Positions 7,328 through 14,533 of a stretch of 21,537 nt of DNA are shown in pieces. The notes under the pieces are model-generated. The model was not told the origin of the DNA and did not search any database. It worked only from the letters and a program-made list of their open reading frames with translations. The DNA comes from a virus: positions 1 to 21,537 of the IMG/VR virus record IMGVR_UViG_3300042905_005931. One strand, given 5' to 3'. Position 1 is the stretch's first letter. Every line of letters begins with the position of its first letter. The position numbers and the translations under genes are program-made.

Positions 7328-8480
7328 AAACAATATGATACAAAATAATAAAAGTATAAATAATTTTGATGAAAATTTTTACTTAACAAATTATCCTGTA
7401 GTCTCTGAGTACATGGCAGAAATCAATTCTTTGTCTCTAAAAGAAAAATTATATAATCATTATATTAATTATGGTGCAAAATTAGGCTGCTATGCTAATG
7501 AGTATGATGCTGCAAATTTATCTCCAGACTACAAAATAATATCAGATTTAACAATTACAACAGACAATTGTTCAATATTACTGGAGACACCCAAGGCTCA
7601 GTGGCAATATCCCGCAAATACCGAAAAGCACTATTTTAATAACCACAATAATTCATTATTAAAATCAACAGATAATTGGTACATAGGTTTCCCATGGGCA
7701 TCATTAATTAATTCTAATATGTCATTCGATATTAATGTTATACAAGAATTAAAAACTTTTTTATCAAAACTAAATGGAAGAAAACACACAGTATGTCAGC
7801 ATATTTGGTGGAAAAGGTTGGCTTATCTGTGGGAGGCAATAGGACTGACAGACGTTCACCTGTCTCATTATGAAAAAAATATTTATAACACCAATAATTT
7901 AACGTTCCATTCGTGGCCAATAACATCTGCTAATCTAGAAAACTCAGGCAGATCGACTGGTTTGAATTTTAAGTATTATGATAATAAAAAATATTTAGCC
8001 TCTTTTATTGGTTCATATGAAAATTATAATTATAGAAATGACACTCGTTTAAAGTTACAACAAGTATTCTCTAATATTGATAAAATATATTTTAAGCTAT
8101 ATGATGTGGTAAATCGAAATCAAATAAATAAAGAGATACTAGATACAAAAATTATAGATGACTTTGATCAAAAAACTATACAATACAATGAAGTATTGAG
8201 TGATTCCGTTTTCTCTCTGTGTCCAGAAGGATCTGGACCAAATACAATTAGACTATGGGAAAGTATGTCTGTGGGAACTATCCCAGTAATATATTCTGAT
8301 GATTGGATCCCACCCACCCAGTATCAAGCTGCTTTAGAAAAATGCTGTGTCTTTATATCAAGAACAGAAATAGATAAAACAATCAAGATTTTATCGTCAT
8401 ACGATAAGTCTGTAATACAAAATATGCAAATTGATTGTATAAATACCTATAAAGACATTAAAAATATGACTTGTTTTTAA
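7305..8480 (+). CDS. Exostosin/GT47-like glycosyltransferase
   Basis: A protein of 391 residues. Residues 21-62 (NFDENFYLTNYP...HYINYGAKLG) repeat the spacer motif found in the previous gene. The C-terminal catalytic region has the exostosin signature FSLCPEGSGPNTIRLWESM followed by VGTIPVIYSDDWIPP (residues 303-337), where family members bind the sugar nucleotide. The start is uncertain: the ATG at 7305 overlaps the previous gene by 23 bases, and an in-frame ATG at 7335 (MIQNNKS) is equally possible; neither has a Shine-Dalgarno. Donor and acceptor sugars are unknown. Exostosin-like enzymes are uncommon in small phages, and here the gene sits in a six-gene glycosyltransferase island. Confidence 0.78.
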   Translation: MLYYIKNKNNMIQNNKSINNFDENFYLTNYPVVSEYMAEINSLSLKEKLYNHYINYGAKLGCYANEYDAANLSPDYKIISDLTITTDNCSILLETPKAQWQYPANTEKHYFNNHNNSLLKSTDNWYIGFPWASLINSNMSFDINVIQELKTFLSKLNGRKHTVCQHIWWKRLAYLWEAIGLTDVHLSHYEKNIYNTNNLTFHSWPITSANLENSGRSTGLNFKYYDNKKYLASFIGSYENYNYRNDTRLKLQQVFSNIDKIYFKLYDVVNRNQINKEILDTKIIDDFDQKTIQYNEVLSDSVFSLCPEGSGPNTIRLWESMSVGTIPVIYSDDWIPPTQYQAALEKCCVFISRTEIDKTIKILSSYDKSVIQNMQIDCINTYKDIKNMTCF

Positions 8481-8481
8481 T

Positions 8482-9264
8482 ATGATTGATTATTTTATAA
8501 TTGGACACAATTCAGAATGTTTTAATGCTCATAATTTAGAGTCGGCTAAATATTTATTAGTTGGGCCTCAAACTTCTGCAAATACCAAACATATAGACTG
8601 CAAAGCCTTGAAGAATAACTTGGAAGATTATCCCTTCTTATGTTCATATACTGCTTGGTTTGCTATTGCAAAAAATAATTTATTCAATAATCCTTTTGTT
8701 TCTATGATAGAATATGATACTAAAATTAGTAGCAAATTTCATAGTGTTAATTTAGAAATAATTAGCAATCAAAAACAAGATAATAATTTCGTTATAGCAT
8801 ATAGTAAAACATTAACAGATCACTATGTTTTTTATAAAAGTACTCCATGGTTAGAACTAACTCTAAAAAAAATCTACAACATAGACTTGCGAGCATTCGT
8901 AGAAAGCAACAAACAGAAACATCCTTTTTGGCCCACTACAACCAATATTACAGCACCACAAAGCATATTATTAAAGTTCGTTGAATGGTTTGATCCCATA
9001 TCAAAATACATTCGTTCTGAGCCGTTGGGATCTTATGTTCATGAGCGTGCTTTTTTTGTGTTTTGTGTTATTAATAATATCGATATAGTTTATCCAAAAT
9101 ATAATGTTCTTCAACATCAACAGTTATGTTCTCATAATAATAATGATATTTATGGTCAGTTTTTAAAACAAAAAAATACAGACATACTAACAGAAGATAT
9201 GGCATTAGAGTATGATTATTTTTACAAAAAACAATACAATCTGTTAAGAAAGACTAATCAATGA
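8482..9264 (+). CDS. Putative glycosyltransferase, GT-A-like
   Basis: A 260-residue protein starting one base after the previous stop, without a Shine-Dalgarno. A short hydrophobic strand then a DxD-like motif (FVSMIEYDTKISSKF, residues 72-86) suggests a GT-A nucleotide-sugar fold. The C-terminal half has EPLGSYVHERAFFVFC and a His-rich stretch (NVLQHQQLCSHNNN), which may supply the second metal or catalytic ligand, as in several polysaccharide-synthesis enzymes. I cannot assign a CAZy family. The position between two recognised glycosyltransferases supports the call. Confidence 0.5.
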   Translation: MIDYFIIGHNSECFNAHNLESAKYLLVGPQTSANTKHIDCKALKNNLEDYPFLCSYTAWFAIAKNNLFNNPFVSMIEYDTKISSKFHSVNLEIISNQKQDNNFVIAYSKTLTDHYVFYKSTPWLELTLKKIYNIDLRAFVESNKQKHPFWPTTTNITAPQSILLKFVEWFDPISKYIRSEPLGSYVHERAFFVFCVINNIDIVYPKYNVLQHQQLCSHNNNDIYGQFLKQKNTDILTEDMALEYDYFYKKQYNLLRKTNQ

Positions 9265-9983
9265 ATATATATACTTATTATGAAGATGTAAACTTTGAAT
9301 TACAACACAATCTTTTAGAGTTATGGACAACAAGTTGGAAAAGACATGGCTTCGATCCTATCATTCTATCTAGAGAAGATGCCAAAAAATCCCCCTTATA
9401 CAATGAATACTATGATTTTGTTCAAAGCGTTCATGAACTTAGTGTTGGTAAGCAATTGCCAGAAGGCGAATACTGCCTTGCGGCACAGTTAGAAATAGTG
9501 GCTTTTCATACTATATCTGATCCATCATATATTTCTGATTATGATATGATTAACAACGGATTTAAATTAGGAGAAACGGTAGAAGGCCTAGTACACTGGA
9601 GAAATGACGCTTGTTCTTGTTTCGCTTCTGGCGATTGTGATGGTTGGGAAAAATATATTCAATTTTTATTTAATCACAAACAAATCGTCATAGATCACTG
9701 CAAAAAAATAAATTATGAAACAAATAGGATGCATTTTCATGATCAAGATTTTTTAGTTGCAGTAAGAGAATTAGGATTAAAAAATAATATATATAAGATG
9801 TATCGTAACTTAGAAATAGCTGGAGCAGAATATGATCCAGACGGAGAGAATTTATGCAAAATAATACATTTACCACATGATAATATGATACGTATAAAAA
9901 AAACATATCCAGAGTATGCTGACTACTCTCAGGACGAACTAAGAATTCTTTTTGCTAACAAAATTATTAACCGCAAACACTAG
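9261..9983 (+). CDS. Putative GT-A glycosyltransferase (DxD motif)
   Basis: A 240-residue protein overlapping the previous gene by 4 bases (ATGA). The N-terminus MNIYTYYEDV followed by LLELWTTSWKRHGFDPIIL is the start of a Rossmann-like GT-A domain ('w..sW...Gf.P.iL'), and SYISDYDMINNGF (residues 89-101) holds a likely DxD metal/nucleotide-sugar site (Asp93, Asp95). A later HDQDFLV motif may be acceptor-side. The protein is short for a full glycosyltransferase but matches the small capsule-type enzymes. Substrates are unknown. Confidence 0.55.
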   Translation: MNIYTYYEDVNFELQHNLLELWTTSWKRHGFDPIILSREDAKKSPLYNEYYDFVQSVHELSVGKQLPEGEYCLAAQLEIVAFHTISDPSYISDYDMINNGFKLGETVEGLVHWRNDACSCFASGDCDGWEKYIQFLFNHKQIVIDHCKKINYETNRMHFHDQDFLVAVRELGLKNNIYKMYRNLEIAGAEYDPDGENLCKIIHLPHDNMIRIKKTYPEYADYSQDELRILFANKIINRKH

Positions 9984-9993
9984 GTTATTATTA

Positions 9994-10791
9994 ATGTATA
10001 ATAGTCAAAATGGAATATGTGTGATTCACGACTGTGGATTCTTTTCTTGTTTTAGCCAAAGACTTGGACAAATTATAAAATACGCTAACCTAAATAGAGA
10101 ATTCCCACCTTATATTGATAGTTCCAAACAATTTAGTATATTTAAATCAAACAATAGCTTTTTAGATATTTCTTATGAATTTTTAAATATAAATTTGTTG
10201 ATTCCTAAATATACAAATGTTGTTAATTTTACAGATCAGTTTACAGACTATAAAAAACTAAATTTTGATTTATTAAATCCTATCATTACCACATATTTTC
10301 AACCCAGTAAACACGTTGTAAATACTATAAAATATTTTGAAAAACAATATAATCTAAACTATGAAAATACCTGTGCTATTTTTTATAGAGGAAACGATAA
10401 ACATTATGAATGCACCATAGCCAACTATGAGGATTACATCAAACAAGCACTAAAGGTACAATCTGATAATCCAAATATTAACTTTTTTATTCAAACAGAC
10501 GATTCATTATTTATTAAATTTTGTATTGATAATCTTAAAAATATTTTTTATATTAGAGAAATACCAACTATACATGACTCGTCATCTGCTGTTGTATATA
10601 CTTTACCGACAGAACAAAGAATAGAGCATGGAGTAAAATTTCTTGCAGCAACGAATATAGTGGCTAAATGCAAGTTTTTAATTACTCATTCTGGAAATTG
10701 TGGATATTGGGCTTCTTTATATAGGGGCAAATCTGATGGTATAATACAATGTTTTACTGATGAAACTAAACAACCAACGAAATGGATTTAA
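9994..10791 (+). CDS. Fucosyltransferase-like glycosyltransferase
   Basis: A 265-residue protein. I chose the ATG at 9994 (AGG at 9982-9984 upstream) over an in-frame TTG at 9952 inside the previous gene. The layout matches the GDP-fucose fucosyltransferase (Fut8/NodZ/O-FucT) fold: an N-terminal FFSCFSQRLGQII helix-turn resembling the 'g.Gs...rl' start, the central AIFYRGNDK (residues 128-136, equivalent to the HxRRxDK GDP-binding motif), FFIQTDD (164-170), and a C-terminal THSGNCGYWASLYRG (231-245). The 'H' of HxR is replaced by Tyr, so the exact donor is unsure. The next gene is another member of the same broad fold. Confidence 0.6.
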   Translation: MYNSQNGICVIHDCGFFSCFSQRLGQIIKYANLNREFPPYIDSSKQFSIFKSNNSFLDISYEFLNINLLIPKYTNVVNFTDQFTDYKKLNFDLLNPIITTYFQPSKHVVNTIKYFEKQYNLNYENTCAIFYRGNDKHYECTIANYEDYIKQALKVQSDNPNINFFIQTDDSLFIKFCIDNLKNIFYIREIPTIHDSSSAVVYTLPTEQRIEHGVKFLAATNIVAKCKFLITHSGNCGYWASLYRGKSDGIIQCFTDETKQPTKWI

Positions 10792-11588
10792 CAATGAATA
10801 CAGATATTATTATACATTGTAGTGGTGGCTTGGGCAACAGACTAACTACTCTATACTCTACTTATGCCCTAACATTAAAGTACGGATTTAAATTTAAATA
10901 TTTTTGGGATTCTGATTTTGGATATGAATGGAAATTTAATAGTTTATTTGACTATGATTTACCTTTGATTGAAAAAACATCAAATTCTAATATTGTAAGA
11001 AATAAATTATTTAATGAGAGTGATCGTACACATAAAAAATCTGAAATTTTAACTGTTCAAGATTTACACAGTAAAATTTTATGGCTATCTCCTGGCCATC
11101 CAAGGATAGAAAATGATTTAACTTATACTACCAGTAGTTATAAAAATGTTTTTGAACATATATCGATATCTTCTAAATTATTAAATAAAATCAATAATAT
11201 ACATATACCTAAAAATACTATTGGTATACATATCCGTGGTGGAGATATAAAAAATCCTCAGAATCTTGATCCAAATGATAAAAGAAGATATGTTTTTCCA
11301 ACAAATATATTTACTATAATCGATAATAGTAATAATTCTTTTTTTATTAGTTGTGAAGATAGCGAGGATCAGATGCTATTCAAAAATAGATATTCAAATA
11401 ATAAAATTATATATTTAGAAAACTGTACTTATGACCGAATCAGTGAACTTGGACTACAAGATGCTTTCATTAATCTAATATTATTATCAAAGTGCTCGAT
11501 GATTATTGGAAATATGGGAAGTACTTTTTCAGGGGTGGCTAGGATGATAGGAGAGATTGATTTTAAAGATTGTACCAATGAAGGATAA
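10782..11588 (+). CDS. Fucosyltransferase-like protein with IHIRGGD motif
   Basis: A 264- or 268-residue protein; ATG at 10782 overlaps the previous gene by 10 bases and ATG at 10794 (MNTDIIIHCSGG) is an alternative start just past its stop. It opens with the strand and loop IIIHCSGGLGNRL, has IGIHIRGGDI in the middle (residues 143-152 from the 10794 start, the HxRxGD signature of alpha-1,2/1,6 fucosyltransferase folds), and ends with SMIIGNMGSTFSGVARMIG, the usual donor-binding 'iigs..StFS..A' element. The order and spacing of all three are right. It probably uses a GDP-sugar; fucose is inferred from the family. Confidence 0.68.
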   Translation: MDLTMNTDIIIHCSGGLGNRLTTLYSTYALTLKYGFKFKYFWDSDFGYEWKFNSLFDYDLPLIEKTSNSNIVRNKLFNESDRTHKKSEILTVQDLHSKILWLSPGHPRIENDLTYTTSSYKNVFEHISISSKLLNKINNIHIPKNTIGIHIRGGDIKNPQNLDPNDKRRYVFPTNIFTIIDNSNNSFFISCEDSEDQMLFKNRYSNNKIIYLENCTYDRISELGLQDAFINLILLSKCSMIIGNMGSTFSGVARMIGEIDFKDCTNEG

Positions 11589-11595
11589 ATTTCTC

Positions 11596-11624
11596 TTGAC
11601 TCAAGTCTATGTTTCTGGTACTAT
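11596..11624 (+). promoter_or_regulatory. Sigma70-like promoter before dCMP deaminase
   Basis: TTGACT (11596-11601, 5 of 6 to the -35 box), a 17-base spacer and TACTAT (11619-11624, 4 of 6 to the -10 box) with TGG directly upstream as an extended -10. It lies 34 bases before the preferred deaminase ATG at 11659, at the boundary between the glycosyltransferase island and the nucleotide-metabolism genes. Confidence 0.55.
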
Positions 11625-11658
11625 ACAACATACAACCAATCAGCGAATTATTACAATT

Positions 11659-12126
11659 ATGAGACCGTCGTGGACAGATTATTTTTTAGGCTTGGCAAAA
11701 GTTGTTTCTCAACGAAGTCATGATCTGCAAACTCAACACGGGTGCATAATTACAGATAACAATAATCGTATTTTGGGTGTTGGATATAATGGATTTGCTA
11801 GAGGATTAGATGATTCATTATTACCAAATACCAGACCCGAAAAGTATCCGTGGATGATTCATGCTGAAAGAAATGCTTTATCTAATTGTGTGGTTAGGCC
11901 AGATAATGGAATAGCATATGTTACCGGCCAATGCTGTAATGATTGTATTATGGCCTTATGGCAAGAAGGAGTAACCAAGGTTTTTATGGCCGACGATCAT
12001 GGAACAAAATTATTTGATCAAGATGCAAAAAAAAGATTTGATACATTTGTAAATATGAGTGGTATAGAAATTTCTTACATAAAACCAAATCTTTCTTGGC
12101 TCAAGGATTTGAGTGGTGTATTATGA
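11659..12126 (+). CDS. dCMP deaminase
   Basis: A 155-residue zinc-dependent deoxycytidylate deaminase converting dCMP to dUMP for dTTP supply. The family start 'RPSWTDYFLGLAKVVSQRS' is followed by GCIITDNNNRILGVGYNG, the catalytic His-Ala-Glu (His68, Glu70 in MIHAERNAL) and the zinc pair in CCNDC (Cys93, Cys96). Longer in-frame starts at 11557 and 11578 would add 34 or 27 unrelated residues; I prefer 11659 because homology begins there and a promoter lies just upstream. There is no clear Shine-Dalgarno. It ends as ATGA with a tiny downstream ORF and precedes ribonucleotide reductase, a natural pathway partner. Confidence 0.88.
   Translation: MRPSWTDYFLGLAKVVSQRSHDLQTQHGCIITDNNNRILGVGYNGFARGLDDSLLPNTRPEKYPWMIHAERNALSNCVVRPDNGIAYVTGQCCNDCIMALWQEGVTKVFMADDHGTKLFDQDAKKRFDTFVNMSGIEISYIKPNLSWLKDLSGVL
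12115..12124 (+). promoter_or_regulatory. GGTGTATTAT motif at deaminase stop
   Basis: An exact copy of the recurring 10-mer, here within the last codons of the deaminase gene. TTGGCT (12096-12101) lies 17 bases before its TATTAT part, giving a possible promoter for the small ORF and ribonucleotide reductase. Because it overlaps coding sequence it is weaker evidence than the copies in gaps. Confidence 0.35.
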
Positions 12127-12260
12127 GTTTAATAATATATTATATATCGTGCGGTATATATTTTTACCATCAGGTGTTTAATGGTAATTCAGATATCACA
12201 AATTTTTCTTTCCAAACCGCAATCATCATAGGCATAATTGCCATTTTAAATAGGAGATAA
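12123..12260 (+). CDS. Tiny putative membrane protein
   Basis: A 45-residue ORF beginning with an ATGA overlap with the deaminase stop and ending two bases before the reductase ATG. It has two hydrophobic segments (LIIYYISCGIYFY near the start and TAIIIGIIAIL near the end) separated by a polar loop, and a terminal NRR. The tight packing on both sides supports a real gene. Against it, the first third overlaps a terminator-like hairpin (12141-12165), so the stretch could instead be a non-coding leader. No homology can be claimed. Confidence 0.5.
   Translation: MSLIIYYISCGIYFYHQVFNGNSDITNFSFQTAIIIGIIAILNRR
12141..12165 (+). terminator. Terminator-like AT-rich hairpin
   Basis: TATATATC (12141-12148), loop GTGC, GGTATATA (12153-12160) form an 8-bp stem with one G-T wobble, followed directly by five T residues. 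The stem is weak in G+C, so efficiency would be low or partial; it may attenuate transcription between deaminase and ribonucleotide reductase. Confidence 0.4.
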
Positions 12261-12261
12261 T

Positions 12262-14451
12262 ATGTCGGCCCTTCAAGAACTTCAGAATTATACGTTTGTT
12301 AGTAAATATGCTCGTTGGATAGAAGACAAGAATCGCAGAGAAACATGGAAGGAAGCTGTTGATCGTGTAAAAAACATGATGCATACCCAGTATCCGGAAG
12401 TAAAAGAAGATATTGATTGGGCATATGATATGATGTATAAGAAGAAGGTTCTAGGTAGCCAAAGAGCACTCCAATTTGGTGGGGAGCCAATTCTAAAAAG
12501 ACATGCTAAAATATATAATTGCACAAGTTCGTATTGTGACAGACTACGATTCTTCCAAGAGTGTTTTTGGTTGTTGCTTTGCGGCAGCGGCACAGGATTC
12601 AGTGTTCAAAAACATCACGTTGCAAAACTACCAACACTAGAACATGATATTCCAGATAATAATGAAGGTATCAAATACGTAATCGAAGACAGTATTGAAG
12701 GTTGGGCAGATGCTTTAGGTGTTCTTCTTAGCTCATACTTTAGTAAGCCAATCGAAGAATTCAAGATGTACAAAAATACTTATGTTGTTTTTGACTATTC
12801 GAATATTAGACCCAAAGGGTCATCACTAGCCAGCGGAGTTGGTAAGGCCCCAGGATTTGAGCCACTACAAAACGGTCTAGAAAAAATTAGAACCTTACTA
12901 GATCGTTGTATTTCTAATAACCAAAAGAAACTACGACCAATTGACGCTTATGATATTGTTATGCATAGCAGTGATGCTGTATTGAGCGGCGGAGTTAGAC
13001 GTTCTGCTAGTCTTGCTTTATTTAGCCATGATGATGAAGAAATGGCAAAAGCTAAAACAGGCAATTGGTACATTGATAATCCTCAAAGAGCACGAAGTAA
13101 TAATTCCGCATTGTTGTTGAAAGACGATACAACACTTGAGGAATTTCAAACTCTTATGAATAGTGTTAAAGAATTTGGAGAACCTGGATTTATTTGGAGC
13201 GACTCAACAGAAATGACATTCAATCCTTGCGTAGAAGTTGGTATGTGGCCAGTCGATGAAGAGACAGGCAAAAGCGGATGGCAGGGATGCAATCTGTCTA
13301 CTATCAATTGTTCGTCTATTGAAGACGAAGATGATTTTTATGAAAGATGCAAGGCTGCTGCTATTATAGGAACTCTACAAGCAGGATTCACTAAACTAGA
13401 CTATCTTGGAGAGATCACTTGCAGAATCTTTGAAAGAGAGGCCCTACTTGGAGTTTCCTTAACTGGAACAATGGAAAAGCATGATCTTATTCTTTCAGAA
13501 AAGGTTCTTCGTGCTGGAGCTAAAATTGCAGTTGAAACAAATAAAGATCTTTCCAAGAAGATAAAAATTAACCAAGCAGCAAGAGTAACGTGCTTAAAAC
13601 CAGAAGGAACAAGTTCTAGTATGCTTGGAACAAGCTCTGGTATTCATCCGCATCACGCTAAACGCTATATAAGACACGTACAGGCCAATATTTTAGAAGC
13701 ACCGTACCAGCACTTCAAAAAACTAAACCCGCAAGCCTGTGAAAAGTCTAGTTGGTCAGCAAATAATACGGATGAGGTAATTAAGTTTCCAATAGAGGTT
13801 CCAGATGGAGCCAAATTAAAGAACCAATTACCAGCAGTAGAAATGTTATCTATTGTTAAAGATACTCAAAAAAACTGGGTTCAAAGTGGAAAAAATAGAT
13901 CATTATGCACTCAAGAATATCTAAGTCATAATGTTAGTAATACCGTAACTGTGAAACCAGACGAATGGGACGATGTTACTAAATACATCTATGATAACCG
14001 TAAATACTTTGCTGGTATAAGTTTAATTCCACAGAGCGGAGATAAAGATTATACCCAAGCCCCATTCACAACAGTTTATACTAGTCGTGAAATAGTTAAA
14101 GAATATGGAGATGCTGCATTATGGTGCTCTGGACTAATCCAATTAGGCCTGAATGCTTTTAATAATAATCTATGGGCGGCTTGTGATTATGTTAGTATGA
14201 ACCAAGCAAAAGAAAATGATAGTCAAGATAAATTATTATTTATTACTAAAATGAAAAATTTTGCTGGTAAATATTTTGATAGTGACCTTAAGAGATTAAC
14301 ATATTGTATGAAAGATGTTTATAATTGGAAAATCTATTGCGATCTATATAATGGATTTAAAAAAGTAGACTATACACAACTTCTGGAAAATGAAGATAAT
14401 ACTGTGGGGATTGAGGAAATAAGTTGTGCTGGTGGGGCTTGTTTACTATAG
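12262..14451 (+). CDS. Adenosylcobalamin-dependent (class II) ribonucleotide reductase
   Basis: A 729-residue monomeric class II reductase of the Lactobacillus leichmannii RTPR type, which uses vitamin B12 coenzyme to make deoxynucleotides without oxygen or a second radical subunit. Key residues are all present: Cys87 in NCTSS (one of the redox pair), Asn321-Cys323-Glu325 in FNPCVEV (radical Cys flanked by Asn and Glu), Cys343 in WQGCNLST (redox partner of Cys87), and the C-terminal shuttle cysteines 722 and 727 in SCAGGACLL. The length is close to the family standard (about 740). Strong AGGAG at 12252-12256 supports the start. No B12 riboswitch is visible upstream. It follows dCMP deaminase, giving a two-step block for dNTP supply. 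Confidence 0.93.
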   Translation: MSALQELQNYTFVSKYARWIEDKNRRETWKEAVDRVKNMMHTQYPEVKEDIDWAYDMMYKKKVLGSQRALQFGGEPILKRHAKIYNCTSSYCDRLRFFQECFWLLLCGSGTGFSVQKHHVAKLPTLEHDIPDNNEGIKYVIEDSIEGWADALGVLLSSYFSKPIEEFKMYKNTYVVFDYSNIRPKGSSLASGVGKAPGFEPLQNGLEKIRTLLDRCISNNQKKLRPIDAYDIVMHSSDAVLSGGVRRSASLALFSHDDEEMAKAKTGNWYIDNPQRARSNNSALLLKDDTTLEEFQTLMNSVKEFGEPGFIWSDSTEMTFNPCVEVGMWPVDEETGKSGWQGCNLSTINCSSIEDEDDFYERCKAAAIIGTLQAGFTKLDYLGEITCRIFEREALLGVSLTGTMEKHDLILSEKVLRAGAKIAVETNKDLSKKIKINQAARVTCLKPEGTSSSMLGTSSGIHPHHAKRYIRHVQANILEAPYQHFKKLNPQACEKSSWSANNTDEVIKFPIEVPDGAKLKNQLPAVEMLSIVKDTQKNWVQSGKNRSLCTQEYLSHNVSNTVTVKPDEWDDVTKYIYDNRKYFAGISLIPQSGDKDYTQAPFTTVYTSREIVKEYGDAALWCSGLIQLGLNAFNNNLWAACDYVSMNQAKENDSQDKLLFITKMKNFAGKYFDSDLKRLTYCMKDVYNWKIYCDLYNGFKKVDYTQLLENEDNTVGIEEISCAGGACLL

Positions 14452-14478
14452 AACAATATTACTCGTTATTCTTATAAA

Positions 14479-14488
14479 GGTGTATTAT
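14479..14488 (+). promoter_or_regulatory. GGTGTATTAT motif before phoH
   Basis: An exact copy of the recurring 10-mer in the 82-base gap between ribonucleotide reductase and PhoH, 45 bases before the start. No good -35 box is seen. It partly overlaps the left arm of an imperfect inverted repeat (14471-14480 with 14510-14520). Confidence 0.45.
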
Positions 14489-14495
14489 TAAGCAC

Positions 14496-14509
14496 AGTAT
14501 TTTAATACT
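14496..14509. other. Short inverted repeat AGTATT-TT-AATACT
   Basis: A perfect 6-bp palindromic stem with a 2-base centre (or 5 bp with a TTTA loop), nested inside an outer imperfect repeat, CTTATAAAGG (14471-14480) and CCTTATATAAG (14510-14520). It would fall at or near the 5' end of a transcript started at the adjacent motif, so it might be an operator or a 5' stabilising hairpin. It has no T-run, so it is not a typical terminator. Confidence 0.35.
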
Positions 14510-14533
14510 CCTTATATAAGAAAAGGGCACACA

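Noticed and set aside
11557-11658. Longer dCMP deaminase start
   Set aside because: The extra 27-34 residues show no family similarity, and the interval contains a good sigma70-like promoter; deaminase homology begins at the ATG at 11659.
12127-12261. Possible cobalamin riboswitch before the B12-dependent reductase
   Set aside because: The stretch is too short and AT-rich, shows only one small hairpin, and lacks any recognisable B12-box-like sequence.
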